The notes beneath the pieces are model-generated. The model ran no database searches. It saw only the letters and a list, made by a program, of their open reading frames with translations, and had not been told where the DNA came from. From assembly GCF_035989885.1 (NCBI RefSeq), contig NZ_CP108518.1, forward strand, positions 7,059,001 through 7,123,000: 64,000 nt of DNA, in the 5' to 3' direction. Source of the DNA: Streptomyces sp. NBC_01232 (GTDB lineage Bacteria > Actinomycetota > Actinomycetes > Streptomycetales > Streptomycetaceae). The position numbers and the translations under genes were made by a program. Of this stretch, positions 41,556 through 50,569 are shown piece by piece; within the stretch, counting starts at the first letter, position 1, and the number at the start of each line of letters is the position of its first letter.

Positions 41556-43453
41556 GGGATGTCCTTGCGGGCCAGCATCCGGTAGGCGTTCCCGCCGTCC
41601 GTGCGCCGGGCCGCCGCCGTGCGCAGCGTGTCGAGCACCGCCGCGGCGGCGAAGCACGGCAGCGCGGCCACCCGTACCGCGTGGGCGCGGAGCCGGGCGC
41701 CCGGGGTGGCCGGCGGGCCCCACGGCCGCTCCGGGTCCGGAGCCAGCCGCGTCGCGACGAGGGCCACCGCGCCGAAGAAGTCATTGCCCTGGTGCGCCGG
41801 TCCGTGCTCCTCGGCGACGACGGTGAACCCCCGGTCGGCCAGCGCCTCGCGCAGATTGGCCGCGGGCACGAGGTGCTGGTGCTGGGGCTGGAACCAGGGC
41901 AGCCAGGCCGGTCCGAGGAGCCGCGCCATCCGCGATTCCGGGTCCGGCAGCTCGATGGCCAGGAACCCGCCGGGGGCGAGCACGGTGGCCGCCGCGTCCA
42001 GCTCGGTGAGCGGATCCCGGGTGTGCTCCAGATAGTGGTACATGCTGACCACCTCGTACTGGCCCGCCAGCTTCGACGCGAACTCCGGGAACTGGCCGAG
42101 GTATCCGGTCTCCACCCAGCCGCGGCGCTCGGCCCCGCGCACCCCGTCGCCCATGTCCAGCCCGTCGAACCGGGTCCGCGGCCAGACGTCCCGCGCCGCG
42201 TTGCAGAAGTGGCCGTGCCCGGTGCCGACATCGAGCCAGGACGCCGGGTCCGCGTGCGGGAGGAGCATCTCGGCACGCCCCCGGTAGGCGGCGCCCAGCC
42301 TGCCGAAGACGGTGCCCGCGCCCTCGCCGCCGCGCCCGTCGTAGAAGTCGCGGTAATAGAACTCCAGCCCCTCCAGGGTCAGCCGGGGGTTCTGGAACAC
42401 GTGCCCGCAGTCCCCGCACTGCTCCAGCGTGAAACGGCCGGGCTTGCCCTGGAGCAGGTCGCGCACCCGGACCCGCACGGTGAGCCGGGCGGAGCCGCAC
42501 CACGGGCAGTCCGTGCGGCGCGGTTCGAGGAAGCGCCCGGGGCCGTCGGCCAGATCGGCCCGGTAGGCGGCGGCCCGCGCGGCGTCGGATGCGGTGCCCG
42601 GAGCGGCGTCCGGAGCGGCGTCCGGAGCGGCGTCCGGGGCGGAGCGCCGGCCCGCCGCCGCGGCCGTACGCAGACCGGCGTCCAGGGAGCGCACCGGCCG
42701 GGCCGCCGTGGCGCGGCCCAGACCGGCCGCGCGCAGCGGAGCTCCCGGCCCGCCGAGGACCAGGTACGGCTGCAGCCAGTACAGCCCGGCCGCGGCGGCC
42801 CCCCACCGGCCCTGGCGTACGGCGACGCCCGCGAGCAGGGCCAGCCCGCCGAGCTGCGCCGCGGCCAGCGCACCCGGCGGCAGCCCCTGGGCCCGCAACT
42901 CGGCGGCCCGCGCGGGCCCCCGGCGCTCCTCGGCCCCGCCGCAGCTCAGACTGGGGGCGATGGCCAGGCCCGTGGCGTCGGCGGCGTACTCCTTCAGCCG
43001 GCGGGTCAGCGCGAGGAGCCCGGCCGGATCCGGGCGCGGCCCGCCCGGATCCACCCCCGCCCGGGCCAGCACGTCCTCGGTGACGAGCACGGCGAACCCG
43101 GCCCCGCGCCCCTCGGCGAGCCGGTCCTGCCGGTAGCGGGCCGGGTCGACCAGGCGCAGCAGCCCCAGCAGCCGCTCGGCCGCCAGGTCCGCGGGGAGCA
43201 GGTCCAGCACCCGCAGTCCCTCCGCTTCGGCGTAGGCGCAGGCGGCGAGGAACGTGGCCGCGTCGGGTTCCACGCCGCGGGCGGTGAGCAGCCGCCACCC
43301 GGCGGCGCGCGGCACTCCGGCCGCCGCGGGCGGGATCACCGGCAGCACCGGGATCGCCCGCAGCCGGCGCCTGGCGCGCACGGTGCCCGCACCGAGGGCG
43401 GCCAGTATCAGGGCGGAGGTCCACGGGACACGGGAGAACGGGGGTGGCGTCAT
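41552..43453 (-). CDS. SAM-dependent methyltransferase with large N-terminal extension
   Basis: A 633-residue two-part protein. The C-terminal half is a class I methyltransferase: a zinc-ribbon-like CPWCGS ... CGDCGHVF, then SAM motif I SWLDVGTGHGHFC, YEVVSMYHYLEHTRDPLTEL and GGFLAIELPDPES, as in sugar or lipid C-methyltransferases. The N-terminal ~270 residues have a hydrophobic start (SALILAALGAGT) and a glycosyltransferase-like or unknown Ala/Leu-rich region with EDVLARAGVDPGGPRPDPAG; one membrane-associated stretch (AAAQLGGLALLAGVAVRQGR) follows. The joint contains a short tandem repeat (APDAAPDAAPDAAP). ATG 43453 overlaps the glycosyltransferase stop. The acceptor is likely the lipid or sugar product of this operon. 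Confidence 0.8.
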   Translation of the reverse strand: MTPPPFSRVPWTSALILAALGAGTVRARRRLRAIPVLPVIPPAAAGVPRAAGWRLLTARGVEPDAATFLAACAYAEAEGLRVLDLLPADLAAERLLGLLRLVDPARYRQDRLAEGRGAGFAVLVTEDVLARAGVDPGGPRPDPAGLLALTRRLKEYAADATGLAIAPSLSCGGAEERRGPARAAELRAQGLPPGALAAAQLGGLALLAGVAVRQGRWGAAAAGLYWLQPYLVLGGPGAPLRAAGLGRATAARPVRSLDAGLRTAAAAGRRSAPDAAPDAAPDAAPGTASDAARAAAYRADLADGPGRFLEPRRTDCPWCGSARLTVRVRVRDLLQGKPGRFTLEQCGDCGHVFQNPRLTLEGLEFYYRDFYDGRGGEGAGTVFGRLGAAYRGRAEMLLPHADPASWLDVGTGHGHFCNAARDVWPRTRFDGLDMGDGVRGAERRGWVETGYLGQFPEFASKLAGQYEVVSMYHYLEHTRDPLTELDAAATVLAPGGFLAIELPDPESRMARLLGPAWLPWFQPQHQHLVPAANLREALADRGFTVVAEEHGPAHQGNDFFGAVALVATRLAPDPERPWGPPATPGARLRAHAVRVAALPCFAAAAVLDTLRTAAARRTDGGNAYRMLARKDIP

Positions 43454-44628
43454 AGCAGCTTCTCCAACCGGTCGGCCGCGGCGGCAGCCCCGCCCGCAGC
43501 GGCGAATGAGGCCTGGATCCGCCGGGCGGCCCGGCGGGGGCCGGGGTCGTCCAGCACGGCCGTGAGCGCGTCACGCATTTCCTCGGCCCGGGTCCTGCCG
43601 AAGCGCACCCGGACGCCGGCGCCGGCCTCGACCACCTGCCGGGCCACGATCGGCTGGTCGTCCCGGATCGGGGCGACGACCAGCGGCAGCCCGTGCGCGA
43701 GGGCCTCGCAGACGGTGTTGTGGCCGGCGTGGCAGACCACCGCGTCCAGGTGCGGCAGCAGCTCCAGCTGCGGCACGCGCTCCTGGAGCAGGACATGGGC
43801 CGGCGCGGCCCCGATCAGGGCCGGGGGCGCAGCCAGGACGAACTGCACGTCCTCGGCGAGCCGTTCGGCGGCGCCCAGCACCGCCCCGTAGAACCGTGCC
43901 CCGGCGGCCTGGTTGAGGGTCCCCAGGGACACCAGCACCCGCCGCCGCGCCGGGTCCAGCCGTTGCCACGGGAATCCGGGCGTGGCCGGACGGGCGCCGA
44001 AGGCCGGGCCCACGAACGCGTGGTGCGGCGGGAAGTCCGCGCCCGCTCCCACCAGTTCCGGGGTGGAGAAGACCAGCACCAGCCGCTTCGAGAACCGCGG
44101 GTCCCAGCCCACCCGGCCCCCCGGATCCCCGGCCGCGCCGAACTCCGCGAGCAGGCCCGATATCTGCCCCGACACCCACTCCCCGACCTTGGGGAAGTCC
44201 GCGAAGGGCCGGGTCAGCTCGGCCGAGGTGCTGGCGGACGTGACCCACGGGACGCCGAGCCGCCGGGCGACCAGCGGCCCGGCCAGGGCCTGCTGGTCGG
44301 CGACCAGCACATCCGGGCCGAAGGCACGGACGGCCCGGGTCACCCCCGGCACCATCGCCCGCGCCAGCGGCACCAGCGCCTCCTCCCACAGGAACCGCAG
44401 CGCACCGACCCCGCGCAGATCGCGCCAGCGTTCGTGCAACTCCGCGTACCCGCCGCCCAGGTCCTCCCCGGCGGGCAGGATCCGGGCCTGCGCGGGCAGC
44501 AGCCGGGCGAGTGCCGAGGCCGGTCCCGTCCAGGCGATCTCGTGTCCCCGGGCGGCCAGTTCGGCCCCGACGGCGACGGTCGGATTGACGTGCCCCGCCA
44601 GCGGCGGCACGGTGAACAGCACCTTCAC
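43450..44628 (-). CDS. GT1-family glycosyltransferase
   Basis: A 392-residue glycosyltransferase of the UDP/dTDP-sugar GT-B type used for macrolides and glycolipids. The N-terminal VKVLFTVPPLAGHVNPTVAV carries the catalytic His (GHVNP), and the donor-binding motif is HAGHNTVCEALAHGLPLVVA followed by PIRDDQPIVA. GTG 44628 was chosen because it overlaps the upstream stop as GTGA and starts exactly at the family N-terminus. The position next to the hydrolase and methyltransferase genes implies that the polyketide or fatty chain is glycosylated. The sugar donor is unknown. Confidence 0.88.
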   Translation of the reverse strand: MKVLFTVPPLAGHVNPTVAVGAELAARGHEIAWTGPASALARLLPAQARILPAGEDLGGGYAELHERWRDLRGVGALRFLWEEALVPLARAMVPGVTRAVRAFGPDVLVADQQALAGPLVARRLGVPWVTSASTSAELTRPFADFPKVGEWVSGQISGLLAEFGAAGDPGGRVGWDPRFSKRLVLVFSTPELVGAGADFPPHHAFVGPAFGARPATPGFPWQRLDPARRRVLVSLGTLNQAAGARFYGAVLGAAERLAEDVQFVLAAPPALIGAAPAHVLLQERVPQLELLPHLDAVVCHAGHNTVCEALAHGLPLVVAPIRDDQPIVARQVVEAGAGVRVRFGRTRAEEMRDALTAVLDDPGPRRAARRIQASFAAAGGAAAAADRLEKLL

Positions 44629-45509
44629 CGGACCAGCGCTCCCCGCCGCGGCCACGCCGCCGACGGTCCCGCGGCCGCCGCACCGGACACCGCTCTGGAC
44701 GCCGCACCGGCCGGCGCGTCCGCTGTCGCGTCGAGATGGGCCAGCACGGTCTTCCGCAGGACCCCGCTGCTCTCCTTCAGGACGTCGTGCCCCAGGCCCG
44801 GCAGGATCCGCAGCTCACCGTACGGCGCGTACTGCGCCAACTCGCTTCCACCCGGCATGAGTTCGGAGTGCTCGCCGCAGACGATCAGGACCGGGCAGCG
44901 CAGCCGGGCGTAGTCGGCCGGGGTGAAGGCGCGGCTCGCGGCAATGTCGTCGATGAGCGTGGTGCGGTTCAGCAGGGCGTCGGCGATGGCCGTCAGATTG
45001 GCCGCCTTGCGCAGCCGCAGGGTGAGCAGCTCCGTGGGGACCGTGCTGTCCTCCAGGCTGAGCGCGGCGGCCGACAGGGTGTCCACCATGTTCTCCACCC
45101 ACGCCCCGCTCAGCGGGGGTTCGAGGAGGGTGAGCCCGGTGACGAGGTCGGGCCGGGCCAGGGCGGCGTGCAGGGCGAGAGTCGCGCCGTAGCTGTTGCC
45201 GACCAGATGGACCGGGCGCTGCCCGAGGTCCAGCGCGCCGAGCAGGGCGAAAAGGTCCCGTACGGCGGTGCGGCTGTCGTAGCCGGACCCGGGGCGCTCG
45301 GTGCGGCCGTGGCCGCGCAGGTCGTAGAGGACGGCCTCGTGGCCGGCCCGGGCCACCGGCACGGCCAGCGGACAGTAGAAGGAGGAGAGGTTGTCGACGA
45401 CCAGTCCGTGCAGGAACACCACGACGGGCCGGCCGGGGGCCGCGGCACCGGCGGTGGCCGGGAGCCGCTGGACATGGAAGCGCAGGGAGCCTGCGCGGAC
45501 GAGGGCCAC
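44625..45509 (-). CDS. Alpha/beta hydrolase
   Basis: A 294-residue alpha/beta hydrolase. The oxyanion strand is VVVFLHGLVVDN, the nucleophile elbow GNSYGA, the acid probably in VCGEHSELMP, and the His in PGLGHDVL. The last ~35 residues are Ala-rich and low-complexity. It could release the chain from the acyl carrier protein or transfer it, like a type II thioesterase. The start GTG 45509 lies 7 nt from the ACP stop codon. Its end overlaps the glycosyltransferase gene. Confidence 0.85.
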   Translation of the reverse strand: MALVRAGSLRFHVQRLPATAGAAAPGRPVVVFLHGLVVDNLSSFYCPLAVPVARAGHEAVLYDLRGHGRTERPGSGYDSRTAVRDLFALLGALDLGQRPVHLVGNSYGATLALHAALARPDLVTGLTLLEPPLSGAWVENMVDTLSAAALSLEDSTVPTELLTLRLRKAANLTAIADALLNRTTLIDDIAASRAFTPADYARLRCPVLIVCGEHSELMPGGSELAQYAPYGELRILPGLGHDVLKESSGVLRKTVLAHLDATADAPAGAASRAVSGAAAAGPSAAWPRRGALVR

Positions 45510-45516
45510 GGCGGGC

Positions 45517-45837
45517 TCAGCCGGCCGACGCGGGCGAGGTCCCCGCCGCGGCCCGGGCCAGGGAGGTGTGCGTGATCCGGCCGATGTGGGTGACGAGCTC
45601 GCCGACGGACATGGCCAGGATGGCGTCCATGTCCTTCTCGGCGAGGAAGCCCATCAGGTCCACCTCGGCGCCGTAGCGGTGGTGGAGGAGCTCGGCGAGG
45701 GCGACGAACTCGATGCTCTCCAGGGCGAGATCCTCGTTGAACGTCGTCTTCATCGTGACCTCCTCCGCGAGCAGGTACTCGTCGCCGACGATCTCCACGA
45801 GCATTCCGGTGATCTCGGCGAGGATGTCAGTTGGCAT
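45517..45837 (-). CDS. Free-standing acyl carrier protein
   Basis: A 106-residue carrier protein. The phosphopantetheine site is the Ser of DLALESIEFVALAELL, in the usual place near residue 40, followed by the helix II motif. The C-terminal ~25 residues are a flexible Ala/Ser tail. ATG 45837 lies inside the end of the second synthase gene (11-nt overlap). It could accept the finished chain from the synthases before release or glycosylation, or act as a second carrier. The PPTase domain fused to the neighbouring synthase would activate it. Confidence 0.87.
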   Translation of the reverse strand: MPTDILAEITGMLVEIVGDEYLLAEEVTMKTTFNEDLALESIEFVALAELLHHRYGAEVDLMGFLAEKDMDAILAMSVGELVTHIGRITHTSLARAAAGTSPASAG

Positions 45838-48800
45838 GACGGGCCTCCGTGAGGGGGAAGGGGACGGGGGAGGGGCCGGGGGTGGGCGCCGCGGGGTGAG
45901 CGGTCCAGGCGACGACGTGGTCGGGTGCGGCGTCCGAGGGCGCGGTGTCGGTGTCGGTGCCGGCGAGAGCGGATCCGGGGAGGAGGCCGCCGCCGGTGAG
46001 GGCCGTGGTGCGGACCGGGTACGGGTCCCCTTCCGGGGAGGTCACCAGCAGCCCGCCGGAATTCGGGTCCGCGGCCACCCGCCAGTCCCGCGGTCTGCCG
46101 CCGAGCCCGCTCCCGGCCGCCTTGGCCGCGGCCTCCTTGGCACACCACAGGGCGGTGAGCGCGGCGGGCAGCCCGGTGCCCCCCTGGGCGGCCAGCCGTT
46201 CGGCGAGGCGGACCTCGGCCGACCCGAGGGCGATCCGGATCAGCGCGTCCGGGTCGGCGGTCACCTGCTCCACATCGATCCCGACGGGCCGGTCCCGGTG
46301 GGCGAGGGCGACCGCGATCCGGTCCTTGTGGGCGATCGACAGCCGAAAGCCGCGGGTCAGCGGGGACCGGGCCACCGGGCGCCCGGCCGGGTCGTTGCCG
46401 ACGGCCACCTCCACGGGGAACACCGGCCCGGCCCCGCCGTCCCAGAGCAGCTGCCGCAGCGCGTCCTTGGCCGCGATCCGGCCCAGCAGCCAGGGCGCCC
46501 GGGCGCGCGGCGACAGCCGCTCGTAGACCGCGCGTTCGGCGGCGCCGAGGTAGCGCCGCATCACCAGTTCCTGTGAGGCGGGATCGCTCCAGCGGCGCCG
46601 GGCCAGGCACCAGCCCTCGGGCCGGGGTTCGCCGATGCCGCACACCTCCGGGGTGAACTTCATCGGCCACACCCGCTCGTCGGCCCCGAACCGGCGGTAC
46701 GTCCACCCCTCGATCCGGGCCCATACGGCGCCGCCCGCCCCGCGCAGCTCGATGTCGCCGCGCACGGTGACGTCCTGCACCGCGCGGATCCGGGCCGTGG
46801 CGGTGACCAGGTCCCGCGCGGCGGGCGGGGGCCCGTAGAACCGGATGCGGTCCACGGTGGCCGGGAAGACCAGCCGGTCCACCGGCAGGCGCAGTTGCAT
46901 CCAGTGCCCGAACAGCTGCCCGGCGGCGTCGAGCAGGGCGCCCGGGTCGGGCAGGGCCCGCAGGACCCCGCGGATGCCGTCCGAGCCGACGGACCGCACC
47001 TCGTGGACCCCGGCGAAGCGCGGGCCGTGGAACATCCACCGGTCCCGGTACAGGGCGGCCGCGCCGACCGGGGCGGGGCCCGGGTCGCGCAGGGGCGAGT
47101 CGTCGGGGACGGGCGGCTCCCCGTACCGCTCACCGAGCAGCACGACCACGGAGGCGTACGCACCGAGATCCACCCGCAGCCGGCCGGGCCCGTCACCGCG
47201 GACGGTGACCTTGACCTCGACGGCCGGCTCCACCGCGAGCCACCGCAGGGCCCGCACGTCCTCGTAGCCGGTGACGGCGAGGCCGGGCGGGGCGTGCCGC
47301 CGGGCGGCCTCGGCTGCCAGCTCCAGCATGGTGGTCATGGGCACGACGGGGAACCGGTCGGAGTCCTCGGGCCAGCCGTCGGGCTGGAGGTACACGCAGT
47401 GGTCCCGTACGTAGGGGAGCGAGGCGAGGGACAGCCGCAGGTCATGGCTCCCGGAGACCGGTTCCGGTGCCGGTGCCGGTGCCGGCGTCGGCGCCGCCGC
47501 TCCACGCGCTCCACGTGCTTCGTCTGCCCCCCTCGACCAGGCCTCGGTGACGGCCCGGGCGGCCGAGCCGGTGTCGGCCAGCACCGCGTCCAGGGCGGAC
47601 AGCAGAACCGGCCGGGGACCGGCGGGCCGCGCGGGCCCCGGGCCCGGCGCCGGTGCCAGGAGCCCGGCCAGCGCGGCCCGGGCCGGCTCGCCGAGCCGCA
47701 CCAGCGGGGACCCGAGGTCCAGCGGTGCACCGCGCCCGGCGGAGCGCACCGGGGCCGGCGCGGCCCGCACTCCGGCCGCGGCGTCGGGTTCGGCCACGGC
47801 GTCGGGTTCGGCTTCGGGTTCGGCCTCGGCCCGTACCCCGGCCAGCCGGTCCCACCGGGGTGCGTACCCCTCGGCCCACAGCGCCGCGCAGGTGCGACCC
47901 AGCGCCGCAAGGCCCGACAGGCGCGGGGAGGACGCGGACACCGAGAGGTGGGGTCGCTCGCGCAGGGTGTCCTCGACGAAGCCCGGCAGACCGCCCGGGC
48001 CCAGCGTGACGAAGCTGCGCACGCCCTCGTCCTCGTACAGCCGCAGCGTCAGCTCGCGGAAGCGGACCGGCTCCAGCAGGTGCCGTACGACCAGGTCCCG
48101 GACGTCCTGCGACGCCGCCGGGAACGGCGCGCACGTGGTGGCCGACCACACGGGGAGCCCGCCGGGCCGCAGCGGCAGCCGGTCGAAGGCGGCGCGGACC
48201 TGGCCGAGGTACGGCTCCCACATCGGAGTGTGGAAACCCGAACGGAACGGCAGCTCCTGACCGAGCACCCCCTCGCCGCGCAACCGCGCCACGATCGCGG
48301 CGACCTGCTCGGGATCCCCGCAGATCACCGACTGGTGCGGGCAGTTGTCGTGGCTGACCACCACCCGGTCCAGGCTGTGGAGGGCGGCCTCCGCCCGCGC
48401 CGCACCGCAGCCCAGCGCTGCGTACACGAGATCCGGGACCCGCAGGTCCTTGGGACGCAGCGAATCGAGGAAGGTGTCGGCCGCCTCCCGCGGGTACATG
48501 CCGGCGGCCACCATCGCCGCCCACTCGCCCAGACTGTGGCCCGCCAGTACATCGGCCTCGATGCCCAGTTCGGGCAGGGCACGGGCGAAGAAGCGGCCCG
48601 TCGCGATCGCGTCGAGGGCCCGCTCCATGAGCGACGCGCCACGGGTGAGCCGGGGCGCCTCCAGCGCGAGCCGGTCCGCCACGTCGTCCGCAACGGGTGC
48701 GAACTCCGGCTCCAGGCCCGGGAAAAGAAACGCCACCCGGCCGCCCAGCGGCTCCGGCGTGAACCACACGTCCCCGCGCCCCCGCCACGGCCGGCCGCGC

Positions 48801-50569
48801 GCCACCGCCTTCGCGGCGAGCGCGAGCCGCTGGGGCGTGGGCCCGACCACCGCGAGCCGGCAGGGCCCGTCGCCGCCGGACACCGGGGTGGCGCACGCCA
48901 GCCGGGCCGAGATCTGCGCCGGAGTGTCCGCACCGATCAGGAGTACGTCGCCCCCCGCGGCCGGCCCCACCGGCGCGGCAGGGCCCCCCAGCGGCAGGAA
49001 CCGACGCACCGGAGCCACCCGGCCCGCGACGGAGACCGGAGCGGGGGCCGACGCGGAGCTCCCGGTGCGGGCCCGCACCGGGAGCGGGGCCCGAGCGGGG
49101 GCCGCAGTGACCGCCGGACGCGCGGCCCCCGGGGCCTCCTCCAGCACCACATGCGCGTTGATCCCGCCGAAGCCGAACGCGTTGACCCCGGCCCGGCGCG
49201 GCTGCGGGCCCCGCTCCCACGGCTCCGCCGCGCTCACCGGCCGCATCCTGGTCCGGGCCAGGTCCGGGTGCGGCTCCTCCAGGTGCAGCGTCGGCGGCAG
49301 CACCCCCTCGTACACGGCGAGCGCGGCCTTGATCAGCCCGGCCATGCCCGAGGCCTGCATGGTGTGCCCGAGCATCGACTTCACCGAGCCGAAGCCGATC
49401 CCGGGCATCCCGCGCCCCGCCGCCGGGCCGCCGAACACCTGGGCCAGGGTGTCCAGTTCGGCCGCGTCCCCCACCGGGGTGCCCGTGCCGTGCGCCTCCA
49501 GCAGGCCCAGTGCCCCCGGTGCCCGCGGGTCGAGTCCGGCCTCCCGCCAGGCCCGTTCCAGGGCCTGGACCTGGCCCGCGACCAGGGGGCTCATCAGGCT
49601 CGCCGCGCGGCCGTCCCCGGCCACTCCCGTGCCGCGGATCACCGCGTACACGCGGTCGCCGTCGCGCTCCGCGTCCGCCAGCCGCTTCAGCAGCACCACC
49701 CCGGTGCCCTCGGACAGCAGGGTCCCGTCGGCCCTGCGGTCGAAGGGGCGGATCCGCTCGCTCGGGCTGAGTGCCCGCAGCTGCGTGAACACGCTCCACA
49801 ACGTCGCGATGTGGCAGTGGTGGACCGCCCCCGCGACGACCGCGTCGCAGCGCCCGGCGGCCAGCAGCCCCACCGCCTGGTCCACCGCCAGCAGGGATGA
49901 GGCGCAGGCCGCGTCCAGGGTGTAGGCGGGACCGCGGAAGTCCAGCCGGTTCGCGGTCCGGGCGGCGGTGAAGCTCGGCACCAGCCCGATCGAGGCGTCC
50001 GGCCGCTCGGGACCGAGCGCGTCCTGGAACGCGGTGCGCACCGCCGTGATCCTGTCCTCGCCCAGCTCCGGCGCCAGCTCCCGCAAGGTCTGCGCCAACT
50101 GATGTGCCGTGCGCACCCGTTGGTCGAGCCGGGCGGTGGCCACCCCCATGAAGCCGCCCCGGCCCAGGACCACCCCGATCCTCGACCGGTCGGCGGGCAG
50201 CCGGGCCTCGCCGCCCGCGTCGGCGATCGCCTCGGCCGTCGCGTGCAGGGCCAGCATCTGGTCCGGCTCGGCCCCCTCCGCGGCGGCCGGCATGATCCCG
50301 AACCGGGTCGGGTCGAAGGTGGCGAGACCGTCGACGAACCCGCCGCGCCGGCAGTAGAACCGGTCGCCCGCCACCGGTCCGGTGGCGCCCTGCGGGTCGT
50401 AGTACACCTCGGGATCCCAACGCCCCGGCGGGACCTCGCCGATGGAGTCCGTACCGGCGAGCAGGTTGCGCCGGTAGGCGGCCAGATCGGCGGCCCCCGG
50501 GAACACCGCGCCCATCCCGACGATCGCGGCGTCGGCCGGGCGGGGCCCGCTCCGCTGTCCGTCACGCAT
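45827..50569 (-). CDS. PUFA-synthase-like polyketide synthase, KS-AT-DH-PPTase
   Basis: A 1580-residue multidomain synthase. Ketosynthase about 12-480: Cys222 (DAACASS), His360 (EAHGTGT), His402 (GHT). Acyltransferase about 610-900: FPGLEP, Ser679 in GHSLGEW and His780 in FHTPMW. A variable, repeat-rich linker (EAEPEAEPDAVAEPDAA) follows. Dehydratase about 1045-1330: His1057 (YVRDHCVY) and Asp1214 (LDAAGQ). C-terminal phosphopantetheinyl transferase about 1360-1545: RLSIAHKDRIAVAL, VGIDVEQV and WCAKEAAAKA. No ACP or KR is present; these are in the partner protein, so the two act together. The fused PPTase recalls enediyne synthases, and the pairing recalls PUFA synthases. Its start overlaps the upstream synthase gene. 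Confidence 0.88.
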   Translation of the reverse strand: MRDGQRSGPRPADAAIVGMGAVFPGAADLAAYRRNLLAGTDSIGEVPPGRWDPEVYYDPQGATGPVAGDRFYCRRGGFVDGLATFDPTRFGIMPAAAEGAEPDQMLALHATAEAIADAGGEARLPADRSRIGVVLGRGGFMGVATARLDQRVRTAHQLAQTLRELAPELGEDRITAVRTAFQDALGPERPDASIGLVPSFTAARTANRLDFRGPAYTLDAACASSLLAVDQAVGLLAAGRCDAVVAGAVHHCHIATLWSVFTQLRALSPSERIRPFDRRADGTLLSEGTGVVLLKRLADAERDGDRVYAVIRGTGVAGDGRAASLMSPLVAGQVQALERAWREAGLDPRAPGALGLLEAHGTGTPVGDAAELDTLAQVFGGPAAGRGMPGIGFGSVKSMLGHTMQASGMAGLIKAALAVYEGVLPPTLHLEEPHPDLARTRMRPVSAAEPWERGPQPRRAGVNAFGFGGINAHVVLEEAPGAARPAVTAAPARAPLPVRARTGSSASAPAPVSVAGRVAPVRRFLPLGGPAAPVGPAAGGDVLLIGADTPAQISARLACATPVSGGDGPCRLAVVGPTPQRLALAAKAVARGRPWRGRGDVWFTPEPLGGRVAFLFPGLEPEFAPVADDVADRLALEAPRLTRGASLMERALDAIATGRFFARALPELGIEADVLAGHSLGEWAAMVAAGMYPREAADTFLDSLRPKDLRVPDLVYAALGCGAARAEAALHSLDRVVVSHDNCPHQSVICGDPEQVAAIVARLRGEGVLGQELPFRSGFHTPMWEPYLGQVRAAFDRLPLRPGGLPVWSATTCAPFPAASQDVRDLVVRHLLEPVRFRELTLRLYEDEGVRSFVTLGPGGLPGFVEDTLRERPHLSVSASSPRLSGLAALGRTCAALWAEGYAPRWDRLAGVRAEAEPEAEPDAVAEPDAAAGVRAAPAPVRSAGRGAPLDLGSPLVRLGEPARAALAGLLAPAPGPGPARPAGPRPVLLSALDAVLADTGSAARAVTEAWSRGADEARGARGAAAPTPAPAPAPEPVSGSHDLRLSLASLPYVRDHCVYLQPDGWPEDSDRFPVVPMTTMLELAAEAARRHAPPGLAVTGYEDVRALRWLAVEPAVEVKVTVRGDGPGRLRVDLGAYASVVVLLGERYGEPPVPDDSPLRDPGPAPVGAAALYRDRWMFHGPRFAGVHEVRSVGSDGIRGVLRALPDPGALLDAAGQLFGHWMQLRLPVDRLVFPATVDRIRFYGPPPAARDLVTATARIRAVQDVTVRGDIELRGAGGAVWARIEGWTYRRFGADERVWPMKFTPEVCGIGEPRPEGWCLARRRWSDPASQELVMRRYLGAAERAVYERLSPRARAPWLLGRIAAKDALRQLLWDGGAGPVFPVEVAVGNDPAGRPVARSPLTRGFRLSIAHKDRIAVALAHRDRPVGIDVEQVTADPDALIRIALGSAEVRLAERLAAQGGTGLPAALTALWCAKEAAAKAAGSGLGGRPRDWRVAADPNSGGLLVTSPEGDPYPVRTTALTGGGLLPGSALAGTDTDTAPSDAAPDHVVAWTAHPAAPTPGPSPVPFPLTEARHAN

